NCBI RefSeq assembly: GCF_000341105.1
Contig: NZ_ANBB01000039.1
Coordinates: forward strand, 27,565-91,564
Source: Nocardiopsis potens DSM 45234
GTDB taxonomy: Bacteria; Actinomycetota; Actinomycetes; Streptosporangiales; Streptosporangiaceae
Direction of reading: 5' to 3'
Length of the DNA: 64,000 bases
Shown: positions 25,619 to 33,822 of the stretch, piece after piece
How positions within the stretch are numbered: position 1 is the first letter of the stretch
Layout of the letters: each line of letters opens with the position of its first letter
Notes under the pieces: generated by a model
Databases searched by the model: none
Seen by the model: the letters and a program-made list of their open reading frames with translations, nothing else
Told to the model about the DNA's origin: nothing
Made by a program: the position numbers and the translations under genes

Positions 25619-26388
25619 CGCCGGTCCTCTCCGACCGCCTCGAAGAGGACGGCGCCGGTTCCGCCCCGCGGACGCGCATCCGGGCCGCCGGGGGCGGCGC
25701 CGGATCCGTCCTGCGCGCCCGGGGGCCGCTTGGATGGCTGGGGGATGTAGAGGTAGGCGTCGCCGGGCCGCCCGCCGTCCCCGGCGGGGGGAACGGCGGC
25801 CGGTGCCCGCTGGAACCGCCGCGGGTTCAGGCCGACGTAGCCGCCGAGCACGGCGTCCTCGTAGGCCCGGGCGGTCAGCCCGGCGGCCAGGAAGGTGATG
25901 TCGGGGTCGGTGCCGGCCAGCGCCCTCTTCAGCGCCGGGGCCGCGAGCAGCCGGTGCGTCTCGGCCATGGCGGTGCCGATACCGTCGCCGCGCTCCTCGC
26001 CGCCGGTGTCGGGCAGCGGGCCCAGGCCGACGGCGGCGCGCAGCCGCAGCCGCAGCGACCGGTCCTCGAAGGCCAGCCCGGGCTGCATGTCACCGAGGAC
26101 CTCCTGCACCTCGCCCAGCAGCGGGTGCAGGAGGAGCGGCAGGTACTCGGGGTCGGCCCCCACCGCGTAGCCGTCGCCGGTGCTCCGCGGGAACGAGGCG
26201 GTGCGCCACACCTCCTCCAGGCCGCTGTCGGCGAACGCCTGCTCCAGCGCGTCGCGCACCGTGTTGTGCAGGATCCGCCGGTTGTAGGAGGACGCCGGGG
26301 AGTACTCTTCGGCGCCCACCGCGAGGACGGCCCGGTAGGGCGGCATGCGCCTGCTCGCGCGCCGGCCGCCGGGCGAAGGCTCCGCCAT
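25615..26388 (-). CDS. Class III nucleotidyl-cyclase-like protein A (module 1), one metal Asp missing
   Basis: 257 residues. Fold pattern of class III cyclases: strand YRAVLAVGAEEYS, then STGDGY (Asp72), then LRLRAAVGLGPL, GIGTAMAETHRLL and DITFLAAGL. In its paralogue at 33819-34838 the first strand reads AVDVERYS with metal-binding Asp25; here residue 25 is Gly. It may therefore be weakly active, inactive or need a partner. The C-terminal 60 residues are Gly/Pro rich and lack the paralogue's tail motifs. ATG 26388 has AGGAG 8 bases ahead. It is preceded by the CRP-like gene and overlaps the membrane-protein gene. Confidence 0.72.
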   Translation of the reverse strand: MAEPSPGGRRASRRMPPYRAVLAVGAEEYSPASSYNRRILHNTVRDALEQAFADSGLEEVWRTASFPRSTGDGYAVGADPEYLPLLLHPLLGEVQEVLGDMQPGLAFEDRSLRLRLRAAVGLGPLPDTGGEERGDGIGTAMAETHRLLAAPALKRALAGTDPDITFLAAGLTARAYEDAVLGGYVGLNPRRFQRAPAAVPPAGDGGRPGDAYLYIPQPSKRPPGAQDGSGAAPGGPDARPRGGTGAVLFEAVGEDRR

Positions 26389-26472
26389 GGTCGGTTCTCC
26401 TGGGGGTCGGGGCCGGGTTCCGGCCGCCGGGTTCCGGGGGGTCCCTACTCTGCCCGGAAAGAGGCCGCCGTT

Positions 26473-26490
26473 GTGCCCGAATCCGAACAC
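26473..26490. promoter_or_regulatory. Candidate CRP-type site before cyclase A
   Basis: GTGCCCGAATCCGAACAC, an imperfect dyad, followed by AGCGGAGC. An equivalent site lies at the same place before cyclase B (34921-34938). Confidence 0.35.
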
Positions 26491-26548
26491 AGCGGAGCGG
26501 CGGAGCCCCGGGCGGCGCGCGCCGCCCGTGCGCCACCGGCGCCCCGGC

Positions 26549-27238
26549 TCAGTCCTCGCCCACCGCCACCCGGTGCAGCCGCCGCACGTCGCGCACGGCG
26601 ATGTACTGCCGCCCGGTGCTGATCACGCCCATCGACCGCAGCCGGGCGAACTCGGCGGCCACCGAGGTGCGGGAGAGCCCGATGGAGTCCCCGAGCTCCT
26701 GCTGGGTCAGCCCGAACCTGAGGACCGTGCCGCGCCCGCCGCCCCCGCCGGGGACGGTGTCGGCGCCGAGCAGCGAGGCGAGCCGGAGCAGCAGCGCGGC
26801 CAGGCGCTGGCCGGCGGGCAGCGCCGCCATCTCCGCGCGCAGCGAGTCGCTCTCGCTCTGTCGGAGCACGACGTGCTCCCACAGCGCGCCCTCCAGCGCC
26901 ATGCTCTTGACCAGCAGTCGGAACTGCGGCCCGCTGAGCACCCGGGTGAGGCAGGGTCCGCCGGAGGCCGCCACCGTCGCGGTCCGCGCCAGCCCGGACA
27001 GCGCCGACAGCTCGCCGAGCGCCTCGCCCGGGCCGCGCAGCGCCAGCAGCGCCTCCGTCCCGTCGGCCCGCACCATGGACACCTTCACCGTGCCCTCGGC
27101 GAGCATGTAGACCGCGTCGCCGCGCTCGCCCTGGCGCACGATCCGGTCCCCGGGGGCGAAGCGCCGCGTCGCCCCGGCCCGGAGGAACCGTGCCCACTGC
27201 TCGTCCGAGACGAGCGCACCGAAACCCTGTCTGCCCAT
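26549..27238 (-). CDS. CRP/FNR-family regulator 1 (module 1)
   Basis: 229 residues. The N-terminal cyclic-nucleotide-binding domain (about 15-130) has phosphate-cassette-like residues GEALGELSAL...RTATV, which keep the Glu and Arg used to bind cyclic nucleotides. A C-terminal winged helix follows (LTQQELGDSIGLSRTSVAAEFARL). It is about 65% identical by eye to the module 2 regulator, starting with the same MGRQGFGALVSDEQWA. ATG 27238 is preceded by GGAG. Being encoded right before a nucleotide cyclase, it is the natural reader of the nucleotide made by the cyclase. Confidence 0.88.
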   Translation of the reverse strand: MGRQGFGALVSDEQWARFLRAGATRRFAPGDRIVRQGERGDAVYMLAEGTVKVSMVRADGTEALLALRGPGEALGELSALSGLARTATVAASGGPCLTRVLSGPQFRLLVKSMALEGALWEHVVLRQSESDSLRAEMAALPAGQRLAALLLRLASLLGADTVPGGGGGRGTVLRFGLTQQELGDSIGLSRTSVAAEFARLRSMGVISTGRQYIAVRDVRRLHRVAVGED

Positions 27239-27264
27239 CTCCGCTCCATTCCGGACCCGCTCCC

Positions 27265-27288
27265 CCGGGGATACAGCGTTATCCCCGG
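27265..27288. promoter_or_regulatory. Inverted repeat between divergent genes
   Basis: CCGGGGATA, 6 bases, TATCCCCGG, 27 bases upstream of the CRP-like regulator. A possible operator for it or for the divergent gene at 27436. Confidence 0.4.
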
Positions 27289-27435
27289 CGGACCCCTCCG
27301 GAGCCGTTTCCTCCCGCCTCTGACCGGATCCGGCCACCCGGGGCCGGGGCGTCCCTCCGGCCGGAACCCCTGCCCGCGCGCACCCCGTCGGATGCTTCGG
27401 CCGCCCGCCACCGAGCCTTCCGAAGGAGCACCGTT

Positions 27436-28214
27436 TTGTTCGTCCTCATCATCGCCGGCCTTCTGGGGCTGGTCCTGCTGGTGCACGCCGCCGGACTGGG
27501 CGCGGCGATCGAGCGGCGGGAGAAGTCCGAGGTGCTCGGCGTCGCGGAGGCGCTCGCCGGGGGAGGGCCGTCCCGTCCGGGCTCCCCGGTCACGCTGCGC
27601 GGCCGGCTCGCCCCCGGCCCGGCGGGCGTCCTGGAGGGGCCCGCGTCCCAGGAGGCCTGCGTCTGGTGGCAGGTGGCGGCCCGCCTCCGCCGCAACGGGG
27701 GCGGCATGCCCGACCTCCCCGAGCGGGCCGCATCGGCGGAGCCCTTCCGGCTGGCCGACGAGGCCGGGGAGGCCTCGGTCCTCGTCGCCGCGGGCGCCGA
27801 CGGGCTGCACGGCGCCGTCACCGTCTGGCGCTACAAGGAGAAGCAGTACGGCTTCTCCGACTACCCGGACATCCCGGTGGCCCGGCGCGTCCGCGCCCGC
27901 TGCCCCGCCCTCGCCGAACTGCTGACCGGGCGGCAGGCGCCCGCCATCGACTTCACCGAGCACCGGCTCAGCCCCGGGGACCGGGCCTTCGTCACCGGTT
28001 TCCTGGGCGCCGACGCCGAGACCGGCGAGCGGTGCTGCGCGGCGGTACCGCGGACGAGCCCGATGCGCTCCTGGTCACCGTCGGGGACCCCGCCGACCAG
28101 TCCCGCCGGCTACGGCGCCGGCGGTTCGCCCTGGCGGCCGCGGGGGCCTCGCTCGCCCTCCTCGGTTTCGGCCTCCTGGCGCTCGGCCTGCTCGGCACGG
28201 TGATGGGCGAGTGA
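27436..28214 (+). pseudogene. GIDE-like membrane protein, broken by a frameshift
   Basis: The frame from TTG 27436 (GAAGGAG 7 bases ahead) codes for a transmembrane helix (FVLIIAGLLGLVLLVHAAG) and a domain like the bacterial GIDE/MULAN family (SPVTLRGRL, CVWWQVAARLRR, FTEHRLSPGDRAFVTG). Near base 28027-28033 the sense continues in another frame: VLRGGTADEPDALLVTVGDP, followed by a second transmembrane helix to the stop at 28214. One missing base in GAGCGGTGCTGC explains it. Without the shift the protein would be about 259 residues. It is either a real lesion or a sequencing error. Such proteins are membrane-embedded and poorly understood in bacteria. Confidence 0.6.
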
Positions 28215-28230
28215 GCGGGCCGGGTTCGGC

Positions 28231-29076
28231 TCAGGCCCCGTAGGCCTCGGCCAGGGCGGTGAGGACGGGGGTGCAGCCGCCGTCGACGTTGAGGTCGGCC
28301 AGCGGGGCGCCGCGGGTCTCGCCGCGGTTGAGGATCACCACCGGCCTGCCCGCTCCGGCCGCGTGCTTGACGAAGCGCCTGCCGGACAGCACGGTCAGCG
28401 AGGAGCCGGCGACCAGCAGGGCGGAGGACTCCTCGACGAGCGCGTAGGCGCGCAGCACGCGGTCCTTGGGCACGTTCTCGCCGAAGTAGACGATGTCGGG
28501 CTTGAGCATGCCGCCGCAGGACTCGCAGTCGGCGACCCGGAACCCCTCGGTGGAGGCGAGCACCGCGTCGGCGTCCGGGGCGACCTCGACGTCGGCGACG
28601 CTGTCGGCGAAGTGCGGGTTGAGCTCGGTCAGCCGCTCGGCGAGCCGCTGCCGCGCGATCACGCGGCCGCAGGACAGGCAGACCACCCGGTCGTAGCGGC
28701 CGTGCAGGTCGATGACGCGCCTGCTGCCCGCCTCCCCGTGCAGCGTGTCGACGTTCTGGGTGATGACGCCGCGGACCACGCCGGCCGCTTCCAGCCTGGC
28801 CAGCGCCTGGTGCCCGCCGTTGGGCCGGGTGCGGTGCACGTGGCCCCATCCGACGTGGTTCCGGGCCCAGTAGTGCCGCCGGAACGCGGGGTCACCGACG
28901 AACTGCTGGTAGGTCATGGGCGTCCGGGGCGGTGATCCCGGGCCCCGGTAGTCGGGGATCCCGGAGTCGGTGGACAGGCCCGCGCCGGTGAGCACGGCCA
29001 CCGGCCCCTCTCCGAGCACGTCGCGGATGCGCGCCGCCGCAGCGGCCGGACTCTCGGCCTCCAGCATGTTCGTCAC
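28231..29076 (-). CDS. Sir2-family NAD-dependent protein deacylase
   Basis: 281 residues. NAD-binding GAGLSTDSGIPDYRG, TQNVDTLH, catalytic His in DLHGRYD, four zinc Cys (CLSC and CESC) and GSSLTVLSG are all present. It removes acyl groups from lysines using NAD+. Start is uncertain: GTG 29076 lies 8 bases after a TACCCT -10-like box (29084-29089), which suggests a leaderless transcript; ATG 29067 is the alternative. A far upstream start at 29349 is unlikely. Convergent with the broken GIDE-like gene. Confidence 0.9.
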   Translation of the reverse strand: MTNMLEAESPAAAAARIRDVLGEGPVAVLTGAGLSTDSGIPDYRGPGSPPRTPMTYQQFVGDPAFRRHYWARNHVGWGHVHRTRPNGGHQALARLEAAGVVRGVITQNVDTLHGEAGSRRVIDLHGRYDRVVCLSCGRVIARQRLAERLTELNPHFADSVADVEVAPDADAVLASTEGFRVADCESCGGMLKPDIVYFGENVPKDRVLRAYALVEESSALLVAGSSLTVLSGRRFVKHAAGAGRPVVILNRGETRGAPLADLNVDGGCTPVLTALAEAYGA

Positions 29077-29526
29077 GCCCACGAGGGTATGCGCCCCGGC
29101 CGGGGCCGGCCGCCGGCACCCCGGATGCCCTTTCCGAGGGGAAATGCGGCGATGCCCGGTAGGGCCCCGGAAGTCGTTCGTGAAAACTTTCCCGAAGTTT
29201 TCGAATTCTCTCCCGAGAAACCGAACGGTGTATGTGATGAGAACCACTTTTTCACCTCTCTCCCTTCTTTCCCGGACCGCCGGGCCCCGCATACCCGCAC
29301 GTCCGCGCGGAAGATCCGGAACCGAGTACGAGGTTGGTATCGAATTCAACGAAAAGCGCCCGAGGGCGGCCCGGCGACCGCAGCGCGCACACCACCTGGG
29401 AACACTTCACTGAACGTAATCAGCACCCCTGTCAACCCCCACCGAAATTCACTCGTAATCACCCGGATACTTTGCGTGCTAACTTCGTTGGCGTCCTTTG
29501 CAATCACAAGTTGGAAGGATTCGGCC
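29077..29526. other. Divergent intergenic region
   Basis: Lies between the sirtuin and the inhibitor gene and is visibly richer in A/T. Apart from the TACCCT box and the ribosome site GGAAGGA (29513-29519), I see no clear element. Confidence 0.5.
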
Positions 29527-29871
29527 ATGAACCGCGTCACCATCGCGACCGCCGTCTTCGCCGCTGCCACGAGCATCGGTTTCGCCTTTCCCGCCCTCGC
29601 CTCCGCCGAGCAGCACGGCGCCGGCTCCCCCGGCTCCGCCGCGCAGCACTGCATCGGAAAGCAGAGCTGGCCCGAGCTGGTGGGGGTGCCCACCGACATC
29701 GCGATCCGCACCATCGAGGAGCAGAACCCCTTCGTCACCGCCCTGGAGGTCCCCGAGGACACCGCGGTGACCACCGACTTCCGCTGCGACCGGGTGCGCA
29801 TCTTCCACTCCCCCTCCGATGACTCCGAGACGTCCCCCCTGCTGGTGACGCGCATACCGAGCATCGGCTGA
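29527..29871 (+). CDS. Secreted potato-inhibitor-I (MEROPS I13) serine protease inhibitor
   Basis: 114 residues. Signal peptide MNRVTIATAVFAAATSIG...ALASA, cut likely after residue 27. The mature protein shows the plant/leech inhibitor pattern: WPELVGVPTDIAIRTIEEQN, binding loop VTTDFR, core CDRVRIF, and an end resembling IPxVG (IPSIG). The loop places Thr at P1 and Asp at P1', where CI-2 has Met-Glu and eglin c Leu-Asp. Two Cys (in QHCIGK and FRCDR) match the disulfide of the potato form. It probably blocks subtilisin- or chymotrypsin-like proteases outside the cell. ATG 29527 has GGAAGGA 7 bases ahead; two terminators follow. Confidence 0.85.
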   Translation: MNRVTIATAVFAAATSIGFAFPALASAEQHGAGSPGSAAQHCIGKQSWPELVGVPTDIAIRTIEEQNPFVTALEVPEDTAVTTDFRCDRVRIFHSPSDDSETSPLLVTRIPSIG

Positions 29872-29877
29872 AGGACC

Positions 29878-29909
29878 CCGGTCCCGGGGACCCCCCTCCC
29901 CGGGACCGG
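29878..29909 (+). terminator. First hairpin after the inhibitor gene
   Basis: A perfect 12-base stem (29878-29889 with 29898-29909), 8-base loop. Confidence 0.6.
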
Positions 29910-29979
29910 CCTGACCGGGCCGCCGTGAGTAGCGGGGCCCCTCGGCGAGCGCGGCCCGAGGGGCGCGGCGCCCCGGTCC

Positions 29980-30019
29980 CCCGCCCGGCGGTGGTGCGAC
30001 ACCGCCGGGCGGGCTTTTT
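29980..30019 (+). terminator. Intrinsic terminator with T-tract
   Basis: A perfect 14-base stem (29980-29993 with 30000-30013), 6-base loop, then CTTTTTC. The only classical rho-independent terminator I see in the window. Confidence 0.8.
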
Positions 30020-30333
30020 CCCGCCGCCCCCGCCTGAGAGCCGGGATTCCCGAGGCTCACCCCGCCCCGGAAACCGTTTTCCCGCCACCCCCTCTCCGGA
30101 CCCGCTTTTCCTGAAGGAAGTCCGGAGAATTCCACTGATCCCCTTTTCTCCCCTCTCTGGCATTCCACCGGATACCGCCGCCTCCATCCGACCGTCCCTC
30201 CACGCCGATCCCTGGAGAACGGATCGGGCGAACCGGATGCCCTCCCGACTTCCCTCGCATCTCCGGCGGCATCACCCCGAACGCCCATTCCGAATACGGT
30301 ATCCACCCGGAACGTCGAACCTTTCCGGAGAAT

Positions 30334-30370
30334 GCGCCGCCGGCCGCCGTCGAACGGCGGCCGGCGGCGC
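30334..30370 (-). terminator. Hairpin ending module 2
   Basis: A perfect 16-base stem (30334-30349 with 30355-30370), loop TCGAA, 7 bases past the minus-strand stop at 30377. Confidence 0.65.
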
Positions 30371-30376
30371 GGTGGA

Positions 30377-31753
30377 TCAGCCGGCTCCGGCCGACCCGTT
30401 CCATGAGGAGCCGGCGGTGGGCCGGTGGGCGGCGGCCGCGTGACCGTTCCCGGCGGCCGGGCCCGCTCCCACCGGAGGCTCGGCGGACGGCTCGCCGCCG
30501 GACGGCTCACCGGCCCCGGCCCCTCCTTCCGCATCCGCCCCGGCGGTCCCCGCGACGGAGGAACCGGACTCGGCGGAGGCGCCCTCCGGCGGCTCTGCCC
30601 AGGCGTCGGCGAGCCCGAACCTCTCCCGGACGTGCTCGGCCGCCTCAGGCCGGCCGGCCTGGTCCAGCTCGCGGGCGATCCGGTCGATGAAGGCCTCGGC
30701 GCCGTCCTCGTCCATGGCCGCGACGGCCCCGCGCACCGACTCCGCCCAGAGCTCCCCGAGGTCGGCGGGGCCCGTCCCCGCCCGGCCCGGCTCCGGCTCC
30801 GCCGGGCTTCCGTCCCCGGGCGGGGCCCCGGCCGGGCCGTCCCCGGCGAAGGGCTCGGAGGCCGCCGCGCCGTCCCCGCCGGCCTGGTCCTCGCCGCCCG
30901 CCGCCGCGGCAGGGCGGAGCGCGGCTCCCACCTCCCGGATCAGGTCCCGGTAGACCTCCGGGACCTCCGAGCCGGTCGCCGCCGAGGAGAGCCGGGTCAG
31001 CGTGGCGATCCGGTCGACCGCCTCCTCGATGCGGTCCGGATTGCGGGCCAGCCACCAGACCACCGCCCGCCCGGGGTCGGCGAGGACGTCGCCGCCGAGG
31101 TACTCCCGTTCCAGGCGCTCCAGTTCGCGCTCCTCCTCCCGGGCGGCCTTGCGCTTGCGGACCTCGCGCAGGTGCCGGAGGCGCTCGGCGTCGGCCGCGG
31201 GCAGTTCGAGGCGGACCTCCTCGGCCCAGGCCTCCCACACGCCGGGGTGCCGGCACGGCCCGGCGCCGAGGGCCGCGGCCAGCAGCGGCTGCTCGGCCTC
31301 GGCGTCCTCCGGCCCGACCGCGAGGGTGAAGGCGCGGACCCGCTCCATCACCGACGCCACCGCGGCGCCCTCGGCCGCGCCGTCGCCCAGGTCGCGTCCG
31401 CGCCAGCAGACCACCGCGGAGAAGAGCAGCGCGTAATCCTCCCGGGCGCTGGGCACCTCCCGGCGGAAGACGTGCTTGCGCCGGTAGTCGGGGGCGGCGT
31501 GCTCCCCCGCCTCCTCCACGGGGCCCGGGAGCACCGGACCGGTGTCCCCGTCCGGCTCGTCCTCCCCGGTGGGCGGCCGCTCGCCCCGCCCTCCCGGGCC
31601 CCGCAGCGCCGGCGCCAGCAGCAGCCCCAGTCCGCCCGCGACCAGCAGCAGCGCGGCGACGAGCAGCGCCCACCAGCCGATGAAGACCGCGGCCACCGCC
31701 ACCGCGGCGGCCGCGAGCAGCGCCGCGGCCCACACGAGAACGTTCCCGATCAC
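30377..31753 (-). CDS. Membrane-anchored protein of unknown family (module 2, last gene)
   Basis: 458 residues. Two transmembrane helices at the very start (VLVWAAALLAAAAVAVAAVF and LLVAALLLVAGGLGLLLAP). A conserved cytoplasmic domain begins YRRKHVFRREVPSAREDY, followed by FSAVVCWRG and CRHPGVWEAWAEEVRLE. A charged helix (EEERELERLEREYLGG) then leads into DPGRAVVWWLARNPDRIEEAV and LTRLSSAATG. After about residue 270 it is acidic and low complexity, with a small helical unit (about 360-400). A paralogue lies at 37594-38895. GTG 31753 has GGAGGG ahead and overlaps the NTPase stop (GTGA). Possible membrane effector; function not known. Confidence 0.75.
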   Translation of the reverse strand: MIGNVLVWAAALLAAAAVAVAAVFIGWWALLVAALLLVAGGLGLLLAPALRGPGGRGERPPTGEDEPDGDTGPVLPGPVEEAGEHAAPDYRRKHVFRREVPSAREDYALLFSAVVCWRGRDLGDGAAEGAAVASVMERVRAFTLAVGPEDAEAEQPLLAAALGAGPCRHPGVWEAWAEEVRLELPAADAERLRHLREVRKRKAAREEERELERLEREYLGGDVLADPGRAVVWWLARNPDRIEEAVDRIATLTRLSSAATGSEVPEVYRDLIREVGAALRPAAAAGGEDQAGGDGAAASEPFAGDGPAGAPPGDGSPAEPEPGRAGTGPADLGELWAESVRGAVAAMDEDGAEAFIDRIARELDQAGRPEAAEHVRERFGLADAWAEPPEGASAESGSSVAGTAGADAEGGAGAGEPSGGEPSAEPPVGAGPAAGNGHAAAAHRPTAGSSWNGSAGAG

Positions 31754-33822
31754 GCTCGGATCCCTCCGTCCGTACTCCGCCCCGGGCCGGCTCTTCGCCC
31801 CCCGGCCCGGGCCTCGTCCAGTCCGTCCCTGAACCCCAGCGCGGCGGTGCGCCGCCGCGCCCGCTCCCGCGGGCCGGCCCCGGCCAGGACCCAGCGCCGC
31901 GCAGCGGTATAGAGCACGGCGCCCCGCCCGGCCTCCGTCCCCGCCTCGGCGACCAGCCCCGCCGCCTCCGCCCAGAGGCCGCCCTCCTCGGCGGCCTCCA
32001 GCCAGCGCTCGGTGTGGCGCACCGCCTCCGCCCGGTCCGCGGCCATCGCCCCGGCCAGGGCCCGGCGGAAGTCCGCGGCCTCCCGCCGGTCGGCGGGGAA
32101 CCGGCCGGCCCGGCCGAGCACCCCGGGATCGGTGACCCGGTACAGCAGCTCGTCGTCGGTCCGGCGGTGGGCGCCACCCGGTACCGCGAGCCGGTCGGCG
32201 AAGCGGTGCAGGACCGCGCCGCGGAGGCGGGGGTCCCCCTCCGCCAGCCGGACCAGGCCCCGGGCGGCCTCCTCGGCGGCCTGCGACCGCCCCCGGCGGC
32301 GCGCCACATGGTGCAGCCGGACCACCGCCTGGTGCGGGTGGGTGCCGACCAGCACCTCCAGGCAGACCGCGGTGACGGCGAGCGCACGCACCTCCGGGGT
32401 CTCCGGGGATGTCGCCTGGGCGTAGAGCCAGCGCCGCGTCCCCGAGGCCGCATGCTCGTCCTCCAGGAGCATCCGCAGCGCCCGGACCGCCTGGCCCGTC
32501 ATCCCGCCCTCCTCCGACGCCCACCGCCCGACCAGGGCGAGCACGGCGTCGCCCCGGCCGACACGCAGGCACTGCTCGACCAGCCGCTCGGCGACGGCGG
32601 TGCGCGCCCCGGCGGGAAGCGGCTCCTCGTCCAGGTACTCGGCGATCCACTCCTCGAACTCCTCGTGCAGCCACGGGTAGTCGTCCCAGAAGCGCATGCG
32701 CACCGCGGCGGCGTAGCGGAACTCGGTGAAGGCGACCCGGCGGTCGGCGTGCACGCCGACCCCCAGCTCCGCCAGCCGGGCCGCGAACCCCTTGCGCTCC
32801 AGCGGCGGTTCCTCGTCCTCCGGGGCGGCGGCCTTGGCCCGCAGCCGCTGGGCCCCGGCGAACACCTGCTCCGCGGAGAGCCCTTCCAGCACCGCCGCGG
32901 ACAGCAGTACGGCCCGCTCCGCGCTGCTCCTCCGCTCGTCGAGCCGCCTGCCGATCTCCTCGCTCCAGTCCGCGACCGAGACGAAGGCGTCGGTGAACCA
33001 GTCCTCGAAACCGCTCCCGGCCGCGGCGGCGCGCTGCGCCTGCCGGACGAGCAGCGCCAGGTCGGCCGCTTCCCCGACGCTCGCGGAACCGGCCCAGGAG
33101 CCGAGCCATTCGGCCGGGTCGAACCCCGGAGGCGGTTCCAGGCCGAGCACGCGCAGGTGGGCGGCGAACACCTCCGGCACGTCGGGGCGGCGGATCGACA
33201 CCGCCTCCTGCCGGTCGGCGTCCGGCAGCGCGCGGGTCTGCCCCGGGTCGAGCACGACCGCCAGCCAGGCCCCGCTCCGCTCGACGGCCGCGCGGTAGCC
33301 CGCCAGCTCGGCCGCGAGCCGGGTGAGCAGACCGCCGTCCTCGTCCTCCAGGGAGGCGTCCAGGTAGAGGAGTTCTCCGGGTGCGACCGCCTCCTGGTCG
33401 AGCAGGGGTGCGCCGTTCCCGCCCCCGTCGGGCAGGGTGCGGATCGCCCGGGCCCGCCGGGCCGCCCCGCCGGCCAGCTGGAGCCAGCGCATGGCCGCGC
33501 CGCGCCGCCCGCTCCCCGGGGTGCCGGTCAGCAGCAGCGTCCCCGGGGGCGCCCCGTCCGGGTCGACCTCGGGGAAGCCTCCCGGTTCCACGAAGCAGCG
33601 CCCGTTCCGTTCGACGTCGGCGGCGGTGATGGTGCCGCCGCGGCCGGCCGCATCGCCGTCCGCCGCGGTCTCCGCGAGCATCTGGAGCAGCTCGGCCAGG
33701 TCCACCGGCGCGGTGACGTTGACCTGTCTGCCGCCGATGTTGACCGGCCCCTGCGCACCGGCCACCGCGGCGCCGACGCCGCCGCCGATCGACCCGATGC
33801 CGCCCGCCGGCGGGGCCGTCAC
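31750..33822 (-). CDS. STAND-like NTPase with degenerate P-loop and Gly-rich N-terminal motif (module 2)
   Basis: 690 residues. It starts with a Gly-rich motif (residues 7-35, GGIGSIGGGVG...NIGGRQVN) almost identical to the tail of the cyclase encoded just upstream. The NTPase region (about 94-300) has GTPGSGRRG (100-108) where a P-loop would need GK[ST], so ATP binding may be lost, as in the inactive STAND proteins of actinobacteria. The remaining 380 residues are helical repeats rich in Ala/Arg/Leu, typical of sensor arrays. GTG 33822 overlaps the cyclase stop, with GGAGGAGG ahead. Confidence 0.72.
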   Translation of the reverse strand: MTAPPAGGIGSIGGGVGAAVAGAQGPVNIGGRQVNVTAPVDLAELLQMLAETAADGDAAGRGGTITAADVERNGRCFVEPGGFPEVDPDGAPPGTLLLTGTPGSGRRGAAMRWLQLAGGAARRARAIRTLPDGGGNGAPLLDQEAVAPGELLYLDASLEDEDGGLLTRLAAELAGYRAAVERSGAWLAVVLDPGQTRALPDADRQEAVSIRRPDVPEVFAAHLRVLGLEPPPGFDPAEWLGSWAGSASVGEAADLALLVRQAQRAAAAGSGFEDWFTDAFVSVADWSEEIGRRLDERRSSAERAVLLSAAVLEGLSAEQVFAGAQRLRAKAAAPEDEEPPLERKGFAARLAELGVGVHADRRVAFTEFRYAAAVRMRFWDDYPWLHEEFEEWIAEYLDEEPLPAGARTAVAERLVEQCLRVGRGDAVLALVGRWASEEGGMTGQAVRALRMLLEDEHAASGTRRWLYAQATSPETPEVRALAVTAVCLEVLVGTHPHQAVVRLHHVARRRGRSQAAEEAARGLVRLAEGDPRLRGAVLHRFADRLAVPGGAHRRTDDELLYRVTDPGVLGRAGRFPADRREAADFRRALAGAMAADRAEAVRHTERWLEAAEEGGLWAEAAGLVAEAGTEAGRGAVLYTAARRWVLAGAGPRERARRRTAALGFRDGLDEARAGGRRAGPGRSTDGGIRA
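33718..33804. repeat. 87-base direct repeat, copy in the NTPase gene
   Basis: Codes for residues 7-35 of the NTPase. Matches 33855-33941 at 84 of 87 bases. Confidence 0.85.

Larger units (their letters stand above)
29872..30376. other. Intergenic region between convergent units
   Basis: Contains three terminator hairpins. Bases 30020-30330 hold no gene that I can support. Confidence 0.6.
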
